In this document: piece after piece, positions 29,401 through 41,051 of the stretch | Position numbering within the stretch: position 1 is the first letter of the stretch | How the letters are laid out: each line of letters starts with the position of its first letter | Origin: Aphis gossypii | Lineage: Eukaryota > Arthropoda > Insecta > Hemiptera > Aphididae | DNA: 64,000 nucleotides | Assembly: GCF_020184175.1 (NCBI RefSeq) | Contig: NC_065531.1 | Coordinates: 10,685,213-10,749,212 of the forward strand | Reading direction: 5' to 3' | Translations under genes and position numbers: made by a program | Notes under the pieces: generated by a model | Seen by the model: only the letters and a program-made list of their open reading frames with translations | Database searches by the model: none | Told to the model about the DNA's origin: nothing

Positions 29401-32400
29401 ACAATTGTTTATCCGCCGGCGCTTTAAAACCTATCGAATTGTTTTTGTTCCAAAACACATTTCGACTTTCAACGCAGTATTTTAAAATATCATATGATTG
29501 TACTAAAAATTTATCGTTTTCGATTAATAATATCTAATATTATATATTATGTATATGATAATTTGTAATGAGTTTATCAACGTTTTAATCAGTAAATGGT
29601 ACGTAGTACGTATATTAAATCACTGAATTTTTTCCACATAAATATATTATACGTTAAACTTACTCACAATAAACAATAGCGTATTTTGAACCTCGTTCAC
29701 CGATAAAGAAATAATGGGAAAATAGAAGAAGGCTTTTAGAAAAATCAATCACGTAGGCAGTACATACTACATAGTGCAGCTCCTGTAACGGAATATTAAA
29801 CAATCGAGCTCTGTGTTTCTTCTATTTCCTTTAATTAAACATTTGATTTTGTCTCTTCTTGAATCACGTGGACATTACTTACTTTATGTGCAATAAATAA
29901 ACGTAGAGTAAATTTTATAGTAATTTATTTTACTAGAATACAAAGCTAATTAAATTATTCTTTTTGAAAAAATTGGGTCATTTCTATAAAGCAGTATAAA
30001 GAGGACGAGGTTTTAGAACCGCCTCCTTTCCTGTAATACTTTATAACATTTGTATGACGTTCATAGGTATGCAATGGTTATTATTATTATTATTATTTTC
30101 GTTATGTTTTGCTTCAGAGATAATAATGCCAACAACTGTTCCGACAACTACGTCCACAACGACTGCCGCCACCACTACCACAACCACAACGACGTTACCA
30201 TCTACCACAAGAATGGTCGCTCCCTCGACAGGTAAATTTGATTTCATTCCATATAACTACGTTAGGTTTTACGAACACATACGAATCTAATTTAATGATA
30301 ATATGAATAAATGTCATAGATAAGTAAAGTATATGGAATGATATGTTTAGTACCTATTTCTTGAAAAGTCAAGTAGTGTTTTCAATGGTAATCTCTAAAT
30401 TTTACTTTACTGAACTTATAATATATACACATAGCTTCTCAGCTCTTAAAATCACTATTTATGAAAATCTATATTTTGTTAAATATAAGGTATTTACCAA
30501 TACGGTTTTTCTCAATAATTTGTTTTCATAACCAAAAGTTAAAAATAAATAAAATAAAAAAACATCAGAATAAATCTTTAAACCTATTTAATGTTTTACT
30601 AACATTTTAGCAATAGTGTCTACTTTCATTTTTTTTCAAAACATAATTTTTATCATCGCCAATTTCACTTTTTGGATATGATATAATATGTAATATAAAC
30701 TTGTACAATAATAAATATATCTCTCTTAATATTTTAGATAGATTCAATATACCTATATATTGTTTTGATTAATGAATAAACACTCATTATTTGTAAATAT
30801 ATATTGGGAAATGTAATTTTCATTTAATTTGAGTTTATTAAAATGTTTAAAAATTAAAATAATATTGTATATTGCTTTATTCTAATCATGTTGTCTCATT
30901 ATCAAAGTAACCTTTTCATTTTTTATTTCATTAAACAATGATAGTAATATTATATTAGTATTTTTAAATAATAAATTATTTAATTTTTTATCACGTTTTA
31001 AAGTTAGGTTTAAATGCATTTAACTATATGACAGATAATAACACATTTCCATCAAAAGTATCTTAAATCAGAGTATGAAAAATCATTTAAAGTATGATGA
31101 ACAATTAATTATGAATAAGTTGAAAAGGTTTTTTAAAAAAAAAAAAAAAAAACTGAGAAAATCCATATGATAATGTGTTTTAATAATTTTATTGTTATAT
31201 TATTTTTTTTTTTTTGTATTTTAGTATTTTTCATTTTAAATTTATCAAAAAAAGTAATAAAGAACATTCTAACTAAATTCGTGTGGCAATTATATTGTAG
31301 TTTAAATTAAAAGCAGTTGACATTAACAAACGAGATATCGTGGCTTGTAAATTTAACGATAAATTAATTTATAACATTCTGTTTGTGATACACTTTTCAT
31401 TGACATAACTATATAAACTATATAGTACCATATTCACTTTATATACTGTAATGCATTATGTGTTAAAACAAAAAAAAATTGTGATTTATATGAAAGAAGA
31501 AACTACATCAATTTTACTGATATTCAGTTATAATGACAAATAATACCTATATTAAATTGCTATTTACTTCATTTTGTATATTTATACAAATGGTTATTAC
31601 GAGAAATTAATTATAATATTCTCGTCGATTTTGTTTTAATGTAAACAATTGTATACTATTATATATTATTTCAAAGACATTTCAAAAATGTTTAGTATAA
31701 TATAAATGGCTGTAGTTCATATTATTGTAAAAGTACAAAAGTACAAAAAGTTATTAATCGATGGTTTATATTTATATCACCTAATAGTTGTAAATCATTT
31801 ACAGAATTGTTAGGTATTTTTTTTTTTTTTTTTATCACAAAAGAAAACATTAAATATATTATATTATTATTATATTATATGCAGGTATATGGTATATATA
31901 TTATATATTCAAATATTCTTTATTTTAAAATTTCTTTCAGTTTCTGATCTATAATGTTAGTTTGACAAAAATAATAAACGCTATTATTGGTAGACAAATA
32001 ATATAACACGATTGGACTTTAAAAGTTATCATTTACCTTGGTATTAGAGGTTGGATAAAAATAAAAGACCATTAATCAGAAAAAAAAAATGAGATTGATT
32101 ATTATTTTGAATTACTACAACAACATATATATATATATTATGAATATATTATAAATCTTTTTAATAAGTTCATCATTGTATGTAATTTAAAAATTTAAAA
32201 ATATAAAATGTTGGTATGTAGGTATACAATTGAAACATACGATTTATTTATAACATATAAACCATAAATTATGATTTAAACTTATCATATTAAGCTAAAT
32301 CTTTTGTTGAACCAAATTTATCCAATAAAACCTAAAGTTTATAACGACTTTCAAACAAAACGAATCTTATAGAAGTTTAAAAAATTGCTTTAAACTTTTG

Positions 32401-35400
32401 TATCTTGAGCGACATTTTTTAATTTTGTATTTTTATCTTTGATAGTATAAAATAGTAAATTGACGGTAAAATAATATTTTAGTTAATTTATGGGGAAAAG
32501 TGCTTAATAGTGATTCAGGTAAAACATTTAAATTATAAAATAACAGGATTATTTTATAACTTATGAAATGTTTGAAGGATTTAAAAAGAAAAATAAATTA
32601 ACATTATTGATTAGGCATACAAATTGTTATATTAAGAAAAATCATTTAATCTAAAGTAATTATATTCTTTATGCATTATAAGTTAATAATATTTAGAAAT
32701 ATACTGATGAACTTAGTTTTAGAATTTTTCAAACATAATCATGAAAACATTTATTTAAAATGACTAACTAGATAGTTTAATTAAATATTTGATCAATTGA
32801 TTTTTTTTTCAGTGATACCATCACCAGCAACAAAAAGGAAAAATCATAAAATATCAGGTAAAGTAAACTATAAATATTTAAACAGTAATTATTTCTTGAT
32901 TTATAAAATTGATTAAATGGCAAGTATAATTATTTTTAGTTGATTAAAGCAAACCTTTTTTTATGGAAACATCAAAGAAATTACTATACAAATTTATCAC
33001 GTATATATTTAAATATAGATTATATGTTCAATTCCTTACAGTTGATTAAAATTTCTTATGAATTATTCAATGATTTAATATATAAAAAAAAAACTACCAT
33101 AATTATAATGTGTTTTAATTAAATTAATTAAATTTTCTAATTTAATTATTATAAAATAGAATTTTCAGTACTTTTAAAATCATAATAAACAGTAATCGTG
33201 TATGTATTTCAATCGTATACAAAAATAATTACAAAAAAATCTGGCAGTTTACTTGGTTAGAATAGTACGTTTTAAATGTGCTCAGTCTGACGATGAGCGT
33301 CATGACGTTATTTTGTAGATCATGTATGTTTAAATTTAAATTACCTAAACGACATATAATGGTATAGATACAAAACAATGGGTCGAGATAAAGAATGCTA
33401 TGGATAAACGTTTATTTCAAAAAATACTTAGTTTGTAATATTTTTTTTTATTATTACTGTTATTTTATCAATTTTGTAGGTTGAACTAATTAATACCAAA
33501 AACATACTATATCACTTATGGAGAAATAACCGATTGTCGCATACCATGAATATTATATTCGTTGTATCAATAGCTTAAAACTAGTCTAAATATTTTGAAC
33601 ATGACATTGTGTAAAGAAAATTATTATAATATACATAATTTTGGAATATTTCTAGTCCTTATAAATTATAATTAATTTGTTTGGAATTACAACAAAATAA
33701 CTAGAATCTTTGATGAAGAATTGCTATTTGATTTTTGGTTTCATTTTTTTTTTTTGTTAGAATTTGAAGTTTAATCGTTTAAGAAAAAAAACACACTACA
33801 ATTTTAGATATTTTTTTCCGTTATAAGAAAACATATAAGACATTTAGTATTTATTAAATAATCAAGGTTATAAACTATATTGGCATACATTTAAAAATCT
33901 AAAAATTTAAATGTTTCTAGATAAGTTTAAAATAGTCAAAATATTTTGAAAATAATAACTGAAAAATTGTAATAAAAATATTTTTTGAAGTCTAAACAAC
34001 AAATATTATTTTCTGATTTTTCAAATTTGTAGAATGTTTCTATTTTTATATACCACTAAGTTTCAATAAAATCAGATTTCTTATCAGAAAGCTAGGTTAG
34101 ATTAGATTAGTTTAGATTTATAGGTTAGAACAATAATGTTAGAACCTTCAATAAAATGTATGTTCCAAAGTACGAATATCGTTGCTCATAGAATGTTTAA
34201 GAAATAATAAAACATAAAGTGAGGAGGAAGAGGATAAATGACTTTAATAATACAATGATTATTATTATTTTTAATTTGATAACTTTATTATTCAATATTC
34301 TGATCAGCGATATGATAGTTCTAGTTAACATAGAGCAGGAATTTTACTATATTGAATGTCTAAATACCATCAAGCGTCACGGTTGGTATGGTCTGATTAA
34401 TAAATTTTAAATGTAAAAATAATATGTAACAAAACGCAGTTTATGATTGTTAAAATAAAACAGTTAATTTTACTGTATGTTGTTAATTATTTTTCTTAAG
34501 ATTTGACAGATTGAATTTTGGTTAAAATAAATTAGTAAAATTAACAATTATTAGGTATACCTTGCATAATCTGTTGGTTGTCAAAAGAGAAATAACAATG
34601 CATAAAAATAAGTTGTTTTTATAGATATTTACAAATATTTAAAATTAAAATACAATTACATCATATATTTTTATAAGCTTTAAGGTTCAAATTTAAAAAA
34701 AACATAATTATTACTTACATTTGCAGATTATTTAACAGTTAATAATCTATAAAATTTTCAATTTATATAGACTCAGCTTTAAAGAATTTTACACAATGAC
34801 AATGTTACTCATAAATAATTTATACTGAAATAAAAATTTAAATATATAAATATTATGTATTTAAATGTAAATAATTTAGCAAAGATGAACTCATCTTACT
34901 ATACTAATAATAATAATAATAATAAATACTTTAAATAATAGTCATAACAAAGCATACTGTTTTTGGTCAAAATTGTTTTCCGTATACAATTGTATAATAT
35001 TCTTGAATTAAAACTATTAATATATCCATCACAGTTACCTACTCGACATTTACTGCATAACAGTACACCCACCTATTTTTATGGCAAACTGTTCAACTAC
35101 TTATGGCTGTTTGATCTACATTTAGCATATATACTTTAACCGTGTCGGTTACCATACGTTATTAATTGTACTTCTAAGACTGTAAATTGTATACCCATGT
35201 TTAGCGACTATAGCATTCATGGAAGAACACCTATTTCAATTATGGCCCCTTCACCCCGTGGCAATACGCCTAGAACAGAATTTCATTTATGATACGAGTG
35301 TCTCGCCAAGCTCTGTAATGCCATATTCAGATGCATATTATAATATAATCCTTGTAGAATTAAACCCTATTAAAATATAAACAATCGTTGTAAGTAATTA

Positions 35401-36343
35401 TGCATTGTATTTTTATTTTATGAAACACTTAATAACTGTGGGTATTAATATACGTTGTATGTTAATTTGACGTATAATGAATTGATTTGATAAAACATTA
35501 TATACGTGCATAATAGTTTCAAATTATCGTTTTTATTTTGTCCACGAACAATAGTCAACAGAATAGCATAATATCATTTTCTTAGCAAGCAAATTATATT
35601 AAAAAATGTCTTGATATAATATATATAAATCAAAATCATGTTTTAACAATTATATTAACGTGCTAAATTGTAAAATGTAAAAGTCAGTCATAATCTTAAA
35701 AATATATACTTATATAACAAATATCATTAGACCTACAATAACTGGCCACTTTAATCAATTTTTCATTTTTACATCTTATACGAGATTATAAATGATTTTG
35801 AAATATTTCGTAAAATAAACTTACATGTATATACAAAATATATAAATTAGTTTAAATCACAGAGTCTCGGCCACAACTACCAAAAATATTTTAAGTCATT
35901 AATTTCTAAATAATGAAAATTAGTATTCATTTAATGCTTTAATATTATTATATTATTTTGTTACAATTAAGTACATAGTGATATTTTTCATTGATAATTT
36001 TACAATAAATGAACCAATATGACTAGTATAAATTATAAAAATGTAAATCTAATAATTTTCTCTTCCCATAGGACTAATAAGGTCTTATATATTATGATCA
36101 AAACAGATTTCTTTTTCATAAAAATTCGATTACACTATAAGTGAATACAAAAAAATAACTTATAACTATAACCCCGACCATTTTTAACACAAGTTTAATG
36201 AATCCAATCAGCATCTGGAATTATTGATATACTTAAATTATCATTTATAAACGTATACATTTTAATTAGGTAATTATTAATATGGAAATTTTATTTAAGT
36301 AATTTTCACTGAAATGTTATAACAATAAAATAATTGTTAGAAC

Positions 36344-36379
<36 letters not shown>

Positions 36380-39300
36380 TCCATACATTGTTACGGGATG
36401 AAAAGAGTAAAGTGGGTTTATGTTACACATTGGAAAAACAATCATCTGTTACCATTCTTTAAACATAAAGCTTTTTATTACTTTTGGTGTTCAAAATATT
36501 TTAAATCTATTTGTTTTATATTCATGTTTGTTTTTCTCACATGACACTACGTGACAAGATGAATCATGAAGATTTTCGTTTTTCCGAAGAAAAAAAATTG
36601 TCTAATTCTTATGTCCTTAAGTAATAATGATGAATAATTTTAAATCAAAAATCTCATTTCATTAACATTTTTATTCAAAAAGAGAACTCCAAATACACAC
36701 AAACATACTTTGAAAAAAGTTACGGACATACCCTCATATACATAAGCATATACTATTATGAGTTCATGAGATTGTAACAATATTAAACGCACTAGGATGA
36801 TCGGTCTCGGACTAAGATTTCGTTACACGCGTTCGATCATGCTCCGATGACACACAATACTATGTTATACATAGGTACCTATAAAGGAGAATGGAATTTT
36901 CATTAAGTCCGCCCCCCGGTCGTTTGTCGGCGACAGTAGATGAAGAGTGTAATATAGAGTGTTTCACGTCATGTTCTACCCTTTTAACTAAACGTACTTC
37001 CCAACATTGGATATAGTAATAGTAATAATAACCCGAAAACGGTTTTTGACTTGTATACAATCCGTATATCGTTTATTCTATGGTTCGTAAACATACTTTC
37101 TCCACCTTCGCCTTCCAATTTCATCACAGACGTTGTCGTTAAACTTTTCTCTCGTCTATATAATACGCTCGTTGTCGTATTACTAATATTATTCGAAAAC
37201 GTCTCACAACACTATGGTCTGCCGTAATATTATAGTTGTCGCAATGTTATGGTAATAACAACGACGGTGTTGGTGGCGATGACGTTTCGCCGAAATTGTA
37301 TTCCTTAAGAATTTCTTGCCCCCTAAATTGTCGTGTCAAAACGGTTTGTTTTTATTTAAATCGCATGCAGCGACCGTAGTTGAAGGCGAACGAAATAATA
37401 ATAAAAAATAACCTACGCACGTCGTGTAAAATATTCACGTCTTTGCTTGTTCTTGTAAATACGCGACATTCAAGGAGAGCATACTATTATGTATGTGCCC
37501 AAGTTTAATCGAAACAGAATTGGAAAACTAAAATGTTTCGTCGAAAACTATAATTTAGACGTATGACGCTGCTTTTATAACAAATATTCAAATTTATTTT
37601 GGCTTACACAAGAACTCATCTGAATTAATAAAATACGAATTACAATCACGCATTTGTACACATATATTATATTATTAAACTGCTTTAAAGCCTACTTAAA
37701 ATATTGTACGATCAACTTATGAGTATATAACTAGATAGTTATACCGTAAGATTTTAAGCAGTATAGGCAATATACACTACACCAATAAAGCTTTTATAAT
37801 TATTTTGATCATCATTTCTATGATGTATATGTATTCTTATAAATACTAACCATCTTACAATTGGCAATTATCTAAATATTTGTCAAATAGGATGATGTAA
37901 TGATAGGATGATTATAATACGTCATTAAAAAAAAAAAAAATATATATATATTTTATTGTATAGTCAATTATGCTTTTTTTATTACCAATTTATTATTTAC
38001 AATAGACAGTAAAATTTTTTTCATCATTGGTCGACGTTTGAAATAGTACAGTTACTATTCATAACCACACATTTTAGACCGTTCAATACCATACACATTT
38101 TTTTTTATTATTAAAAAGAGCAAATGAAGTTCGATAATTAAAAATAATACACATATGATTGTCAGTTAAAAATTAAACTATTACTGTCATTAAACTATTA
38201 GTTATAAAAATAATTCAATATATGAGGTATTTTAATTTTAATATTAAATATTTAATAAGATAAAATAAAGTATGTAAAATATGTACAACTTAGGTTAGGA
38301 TTATTTTTACATTCTAGTATTTTAAAACACCCGATTAAATTAATTTTATTGTTTATGGTTTTGTGACTTTGATTAAGTATAATTAACTAATGTTTGGTTC
38401 TAAACAATTATATGATTTTAGATCAATATGTTAGATTAGGTTAGGTTCAATGTGTGTGCTATTGAACGGTTTGGTTTTGAGAAAACTGTATGAAATTGAT
38501 GTATAAAAGTTAAAGGATTTGAACGAAGACCTTTGTTCGAAAGTGTGTGGTTATGACGACCGTCGAAATTATTCTATGACAGAGAAAACAATTCATCTTC
38601 GGTATAACTATATAGTGCAAAAACGTTATGGAATACGGGTACCGGAAAAACCTTATTATGTGTCGGAGGACGTCGAGTGGCGACTACCGACACTGAACGT
38701 CTATTATCTCAAGATTTTCATTTCCGGAGAGCAAGGAATTGCATGCATAATACATATTTATTATTAATCGATCTAAATTTTGTGACGGGTATTCCATCCT
38801 GATATTTTTGTGTTTCTATTTTAAAACAATAATATATTTTTAATTTTGAGTAGAGTGATAAATCCAATGATTTTAAAATGATATTTGGTTTGATGTGTCT
38901 GTCGTTATACTTAGAAGAAGTAAAAATTCCTGCTAAAATTTTAAACAAAAAAAAACTTCTCGGGTAATAAAATTGGTCTTATTACCTATTTTAGAAATAA
39001 AAGTTAATTAAATAATAGTTATTACTAATTACTATAAGAGTTAAAAAATTAACATAATGAATCGGGGAAAACCATAATATTTATATAAAAACAGTAATGA
39101 AAAGAAGTTGACTCTTTGTTCAGAAAGAAAATATATTTTACAGAATTTAAATGTACAATGTACATTACAAGTTAATGTATAAGTTTTAATGATTTAATTA
39201 ATATACATATATATATATTAAAATATTAAAAATGTCAAAAATAATCATTTAAGTTTTGTGCTTAAATTTTGACAAAACTATATATTTAAATAACGAAAAA

Positions 39301-40447
39301 ATTCTCTTCAATGTGATTAGATAATAATATGGTTAGACTTGACATTTGAATTTAAAATAATGAGTTTATTTTTTTTTTTTTTAAACATATTATTTAAAAA
39401 AATATATTTTGAACAATATTTTAAAGTAATAATAATAAAATTGTATACCACAAACCTATTCATGCCATTTAACTATTTATGGAAGTTCGTTATTGTATAA
39501 GTTATAAAGTGATATTGATAAAAATACATTTTAATAAGTTACATATAATATATTAACAAGAACGTGCTGTAGAAAGAGATTCAGTTCCACCTGCCTCCTT
39601 CAATCAGCATCGTTTCTGCGTATATTTTATAACGATTTATTGTTGAATTCAAAATTAAAGCATTAATTATATTTTCCGTCTCAAATTCAAAGTTGGAATT
39701 ATTTACACTCATAATTAACTGTATAACAAAACCTAGTAACTACCCCAGTTTAATTTTTATTATTCAAATTATCAAAATAAGTACCTACACTCTAGTTTAG
39801 ATTAAACTATATAATAATATAATGATTATAGGTAGTCAATTCAAAAAAGTAAGAGAAAAAAACATATTTATATATTTATTAAAATAAACTAACAATAACG
39901 ATTATAACGATACAAAATAATGTTTTAAAATGTTTTTCGTTATTTATAAATATTTCATACTTAAATATGCACATAAATAATACAAAAATAATTAAAATAC
40001 ATTAATTGTTTTATGATTATAAAAACACAACAACTTAAACTTATTATGAAAGATGCATTTTTTGTTTGAAATGTCAAGTATAATACTTTATTTAATCGTG
40101 ATGATTAGTGCTATTAGCAACGAGGAGATCAATTTTTTCATTTTTTTTTTCCAGGAGACCGAAAATCTAGTGGGAAAACGGACGATAAGACTGGTCTACG
40201 GATAAATGGCGTCGAATCGGCGGGTGAGATGGAGACTAAAAGCAGCAGCCACCGGGCAAGTCGCGGTTCTAGTCGAGTCCGCCGGTCAACGTTCAGCCAG
40301 TCGGTGAGCATCGTGGCTGAGTTGGCATTTCTGACAGCCGCCACAACCAGCTGGTCAACTGGTTGTCCAGTAGACGCGGCCGTAGGTGGCCTCGTGTCAC
40401 TGGCGCTAGCTGTTTCGCCGCCACTAGTCCTATGGCTTTTGAACTGA
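2306..40447 (+). CDS. DPR-interacting-protein (DIP)/IgLON-family Ig cell-adhesion gene, 5'-partial, seven exons
   Basis: Cell-surface immunoglobulin-superfamily protein of the DIP/lachesin/neurotrimin class. In insects these proteins bind Dpr-family partners on neurons and guide synaptic matching; that role is known for the family and not shown here. Seven exons (171, 129, 139, 149, 114, 45 and 293 bp) splice into one frame with GT/AG borders. Exons 1-2 give Ig2, opening PPDIKDEETISD, with Cys in LACKA, Trp in ITWKRED and YLCIASNDVPP. Exons 3-4 give Ig3, opening FSPVVWVTNQ, with LECF, YWTNEKGEM and TYACLATNSMG. Exon 5 is a Thr-rich stalk, exon 6 a short basic piece and exon 7 a Ser/Arg-rich tail ending in a hydrophobic segment, as in GPI-anchored DIPs. 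Signal peptide and Ig1 are missing because the gene enters from the left. Lachesin or neurotrimin naming is possible, but the PPDI and VSKRI signatures favour DIP. Confidence 0.88.
2477..5320 (+). other. Intron between the two Ig2 exons
   Basis: 2.8-kb AT-rich intron with donor gtgagt and acceptor gactag. It holds only poly-T/A runs, such as the long T tract near 3474-3497, and a (TA) run near 5105-5120. I see no coding exon or structured repeat. Confidence 0.6.
5321..5449 (+). CDS. DIP-like gene, exon encoding the C-terminal half of Ig2
   Basis: 129-bp exon, acceptor gactag, donor gtgagt, phase 1 at both ends. It encodes LLLNKVDRSQMGHYLCIAS followed by NDVPPAVSKRITLNVN. The Tyr-x-Cys closes the disulfide with the Cys of the previous exon, and the VSKR stretch is typical of the DIP family. 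Joined to the previous exon it restores a complete C2-type Ig domain. Confidence 0.88.
5450..7005 (+). other. Intron between Ig2 and Ig3 exons
   Basis: 1.56-kb AT-rich intron with donor gtgagt and acceptor ttcag. Opposing open frames at 5517-5739 read low-complexity AT sequence. I see nothing else in it. Confidence 0.6.
7006..7144 (+). CDS. DIP-like gene, exon encoding the N-terminal half of Ig3
   Basis: 139-bp exon entering in phase 1 and leaving in phase 2 at gg|gtaaga. It encodes FSPVVWVTNQMVSAPLNTHV, then LECFVESFP with the first Ig cysteine, then NYWTNEKGEM with the core Trp. The opening SP-x-x-W-x-x-NQ is the conserved start of Ig3 in DIP proteins. This and the next exon are the only pair that must be spliced together to keep the frame. 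Confidence 0.88.
7700..8120. repeat. Tandem repeat, three diverged copies of ~132-150 bp
   Basis: Three head-to-tail units start at 7700, 7839 and 7971, each opening caattttgtga. Each unit then has a T-rich tract, a conserved core (acaaagttattccaaat in copy 1), a tcactacatcgcc-like block, another T-run and gtctgaggggagaattgtatt. Copy 3 is the most diverged and is expanded with extra G-rich purines near 8095-8112. Protein-like reading through 7807-8139 is an artefact of the repeat. Confidence 0.8.
12902..13448. mobile_element. MITE-like inverted repeat with ~55-bp arms
   Basis: The left arm 12902-12960 (opening ggtgaattcccaaa, then aaaaaagttttacgaacagg) matches the reverse complement of 13391-13448 (ggtaaattcccaaac, then aaaaaaagttttacaaacagg) with a few differences. 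About 430 bp of AT-rich sequence separates the arms. Short repeated 'ggctcccgt' and 'ggctccc' units at 12,860-12,925 adjoin the left arm. No coding capacity is visible. It could be a non-autonomous DNA transposon or a chance-preserved inverted duplication. Confidence 0.5.
14460..15240. promoter_or_regulatory. CpG-rich island inside the Ig3 intron, possible internal promoter
   Basis: Base composition changes abruptly from the AT-rich intron to a GC- and CpG-dense block (gcgcgtccgacac, gccgccggccgaccgtc, gacgacgggcggg), interleaved with (TAT)n and a (GT)n tract at 15081-15102. Insect promoters and 5' untranslated exons in AT-rich genomes often look like this. The 202-residue open frame through it (14596-15204) reads microsatellites as Tyr/Ile and Cys/Val runs and is unlikely to be a protein. 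The transcription direction cannot be decided from the sequence. Confidence 0.4.
18800..18948 (+). CDS. DIP-like gene, exon encoding the C-terminal half of Ig3
   Basis: 149-bp exon, acceptor ttttag, donor gtaagt, entering in phase 2 and leaving in phase 1. It encodes QKYYIEEVKTNYRVNMYLNI, then DLNDLGTYACLATNSMG, then HANNSVRVH. Tyr-Ala-Cys supplies the second Ig3 cysteine, and an Asn-Asn-Ser sequon sits near the end. This completes the last Ig domain before the stalk. Confidence 0.88.
18949..30117 (+). other. 11.2-kb intron between Ig3 and the stalk exon
   Basis: AT-rich intron with donor gtaagt and acceptor gcttcag. It contains a minus-strand coding-like stretch (20990-21160) and a GC-richer block near 23,640-23,880 with no recognisable gene. 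The rest is low-complexity AT DNA and homopolymers. Confidence 0.55.
20990..21160 (-). other. Unrecognised coding-like stretch, possible exon or gene fragment
   Basis: On the minus strand an acceptor-like ttttatacag precedes an open frame of balanced composition. It reads VVIMQPNDCTTDQLVPTIVE, then QSKYALASSPHGYMNSGWST, then EEIVGDPFKKRGYRRAY. It then runs into AT-derived Ile/Leu codons without a good donor. Such mixed residue use is unusual for random AT-rich DNA. I do not recognise the family. It could be a fragment of a retrocopy, a nested gene's exon or chance. Confidence 0.25.
30118..30231 (+). CDS. DIP-like gene, Thr-rich stalk exon
   Basis: 114-bp exon, acceptor gcttcag, donor gtaaat, phase 1 at both ends. 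It encodes IIMPTTVPTTTSTTTAATTT followed by more Thr, LPSTTRMVAPST and a Gly completed by splicing. A mucin-like Thr/Pro stretch between the last Ig domain and the membrane anchor is expected for DIPs and is a likely O-glycosylation zone. The (ac)-rich codons form a near-repeat, so length variation is possible. Being symmetric, the exon could be skipped without a frame change. Confidence 0.78.
30232..32812 (+). other. Intron between stalk exon and micro-exon
   Basis: 2.6-kb AT-rich intron with donor gtaaat and acceptor tttttcag. It holds poly-A/T runs, for example near 31,137-31,152 and 31,817-31,833. I see no further gene. Confidence 0.6.
32813..32857 (+). CDS. DIP-like gene, 45-bp basic micro-exon
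   Basis: Short exon with a strong T-rich acceptor (ttttttttcag) and donor gtaaag, phase 1 at both ends. It encodes VIPSPATKRKNHKIS, a Lys/Arg-rich linker before the C-terminal exon. Frame continuity on both sides supports it. It adds exactly 15 residues and could be an optional cassette. Confidence 0.65.
32858..40154 (+). other. 7.3-kb intron before the last exon
   Basis: AT-rich intron with donor gtaaag and acceptor ttttttccag. It holds a (TA) microsatellite at about 36350-36376, a CpG-richer block at about 36,900-37,450, and an isolated GC-richer open stretch at about 38,519-38,767 (KVCGYDDRRNYSMTEK-like) that I cannot assign. No additional exon fits the frame. Confidence 0.55.
36350..36376. 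repeat. (TA)n microsatellite
   Basis: Uninterrupted tatata run of about 27 bp inside the last intron of the DIP-like gene. Confidence 0.9.
40155..40447 (+). CDS. DIP-like gene, terminal exon with GPI-type tail
   Basis: Begins after ttttttccag in phase 1 and ends at TGA 40445-40447. It encodes GDRKSSGKTDDKTG, a Ser/Arg-rich stretch (SSSHRASRGSSRVRRS) and a C-terminus ending VGGLVSLALAVSPPLVLWLL plus Asn. A hydrophobic segment at the extreme C-terminus with no basic cytoplasmic tail is the layout of a GPI-anchor signal, known for several DIP and IgLON proteins. The cleavage site is not certain. The exon is much GC-richer than the surrounding DNA, which creates several meaningless open frames on both strands (40138-40557). 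Confidence 0.82.
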
Positions 40448-41051
40448 ATCTCGCAAGGAGATCTACACAACTGATGACAGCCACACACAACGGAGGCGTA
40501 CTCGGGGCGTGTGTTGAAAGAAATCCGATAGGATTTTATGTAATTAAATTTTTGTAAACGTTTTTTATTTTTATTTTTTTCATTGCCTTTCCCTAAACCA
40601 TAGACAATTACTGTATATTACTCCACTGGCCATTTAATCGATGTCATCACATTAATGTGACAGCTGAATACCTATACCCGCGGTACATGTGGTTACCTCA
40701 CCCGCAAACTAACCAATAATAATTATACTAATAATTACTGCGGTTGTATTGGCGCGCGAATGAAAACGAAAATTACATGATCGCTGATACGTACATACAC
40801 AAATATCCTAATTTTCCATCTAACAAGATTGAATCATTATCATTCCGTTTAAAGAACATTTTTTAACTATCTACATTCTACATAATATTTGCTAATTTGA
40901 TTTATACAATGCAATCAGACAGATTTCTATAACCCTGTTGATCGACCTAAAAATATATTTTATAATAACATTACCGATTGTTATCATTTGAAACATAAAA
41001 ATAATTAATTAAGAAGTCTGGTAGTCATTTATTTGGTCAATTTCAAATAAA
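40448..41051 (+). other. Probable 3' untranslated region of the DIP-like gene
   Basis: Sequence after the stop starts GC-rich and becomes AT-rich. The first canonical AATAAA on the plus strand after the stop that I see is at 41046-41051, which would give a 3' UTR of about 0.6 kb. A more distal polyadenylation site is equally possible. Confidence 0.4.

Noticed and set aside
40138..40557. Several open frames on both strands over the last DIP-like exon
   Set aside because: They are shadows of a GC-rich coding exon. Only the frame continuing from the spliced upstream exons gives a hydrophobic C-terminus and a sensible protein.
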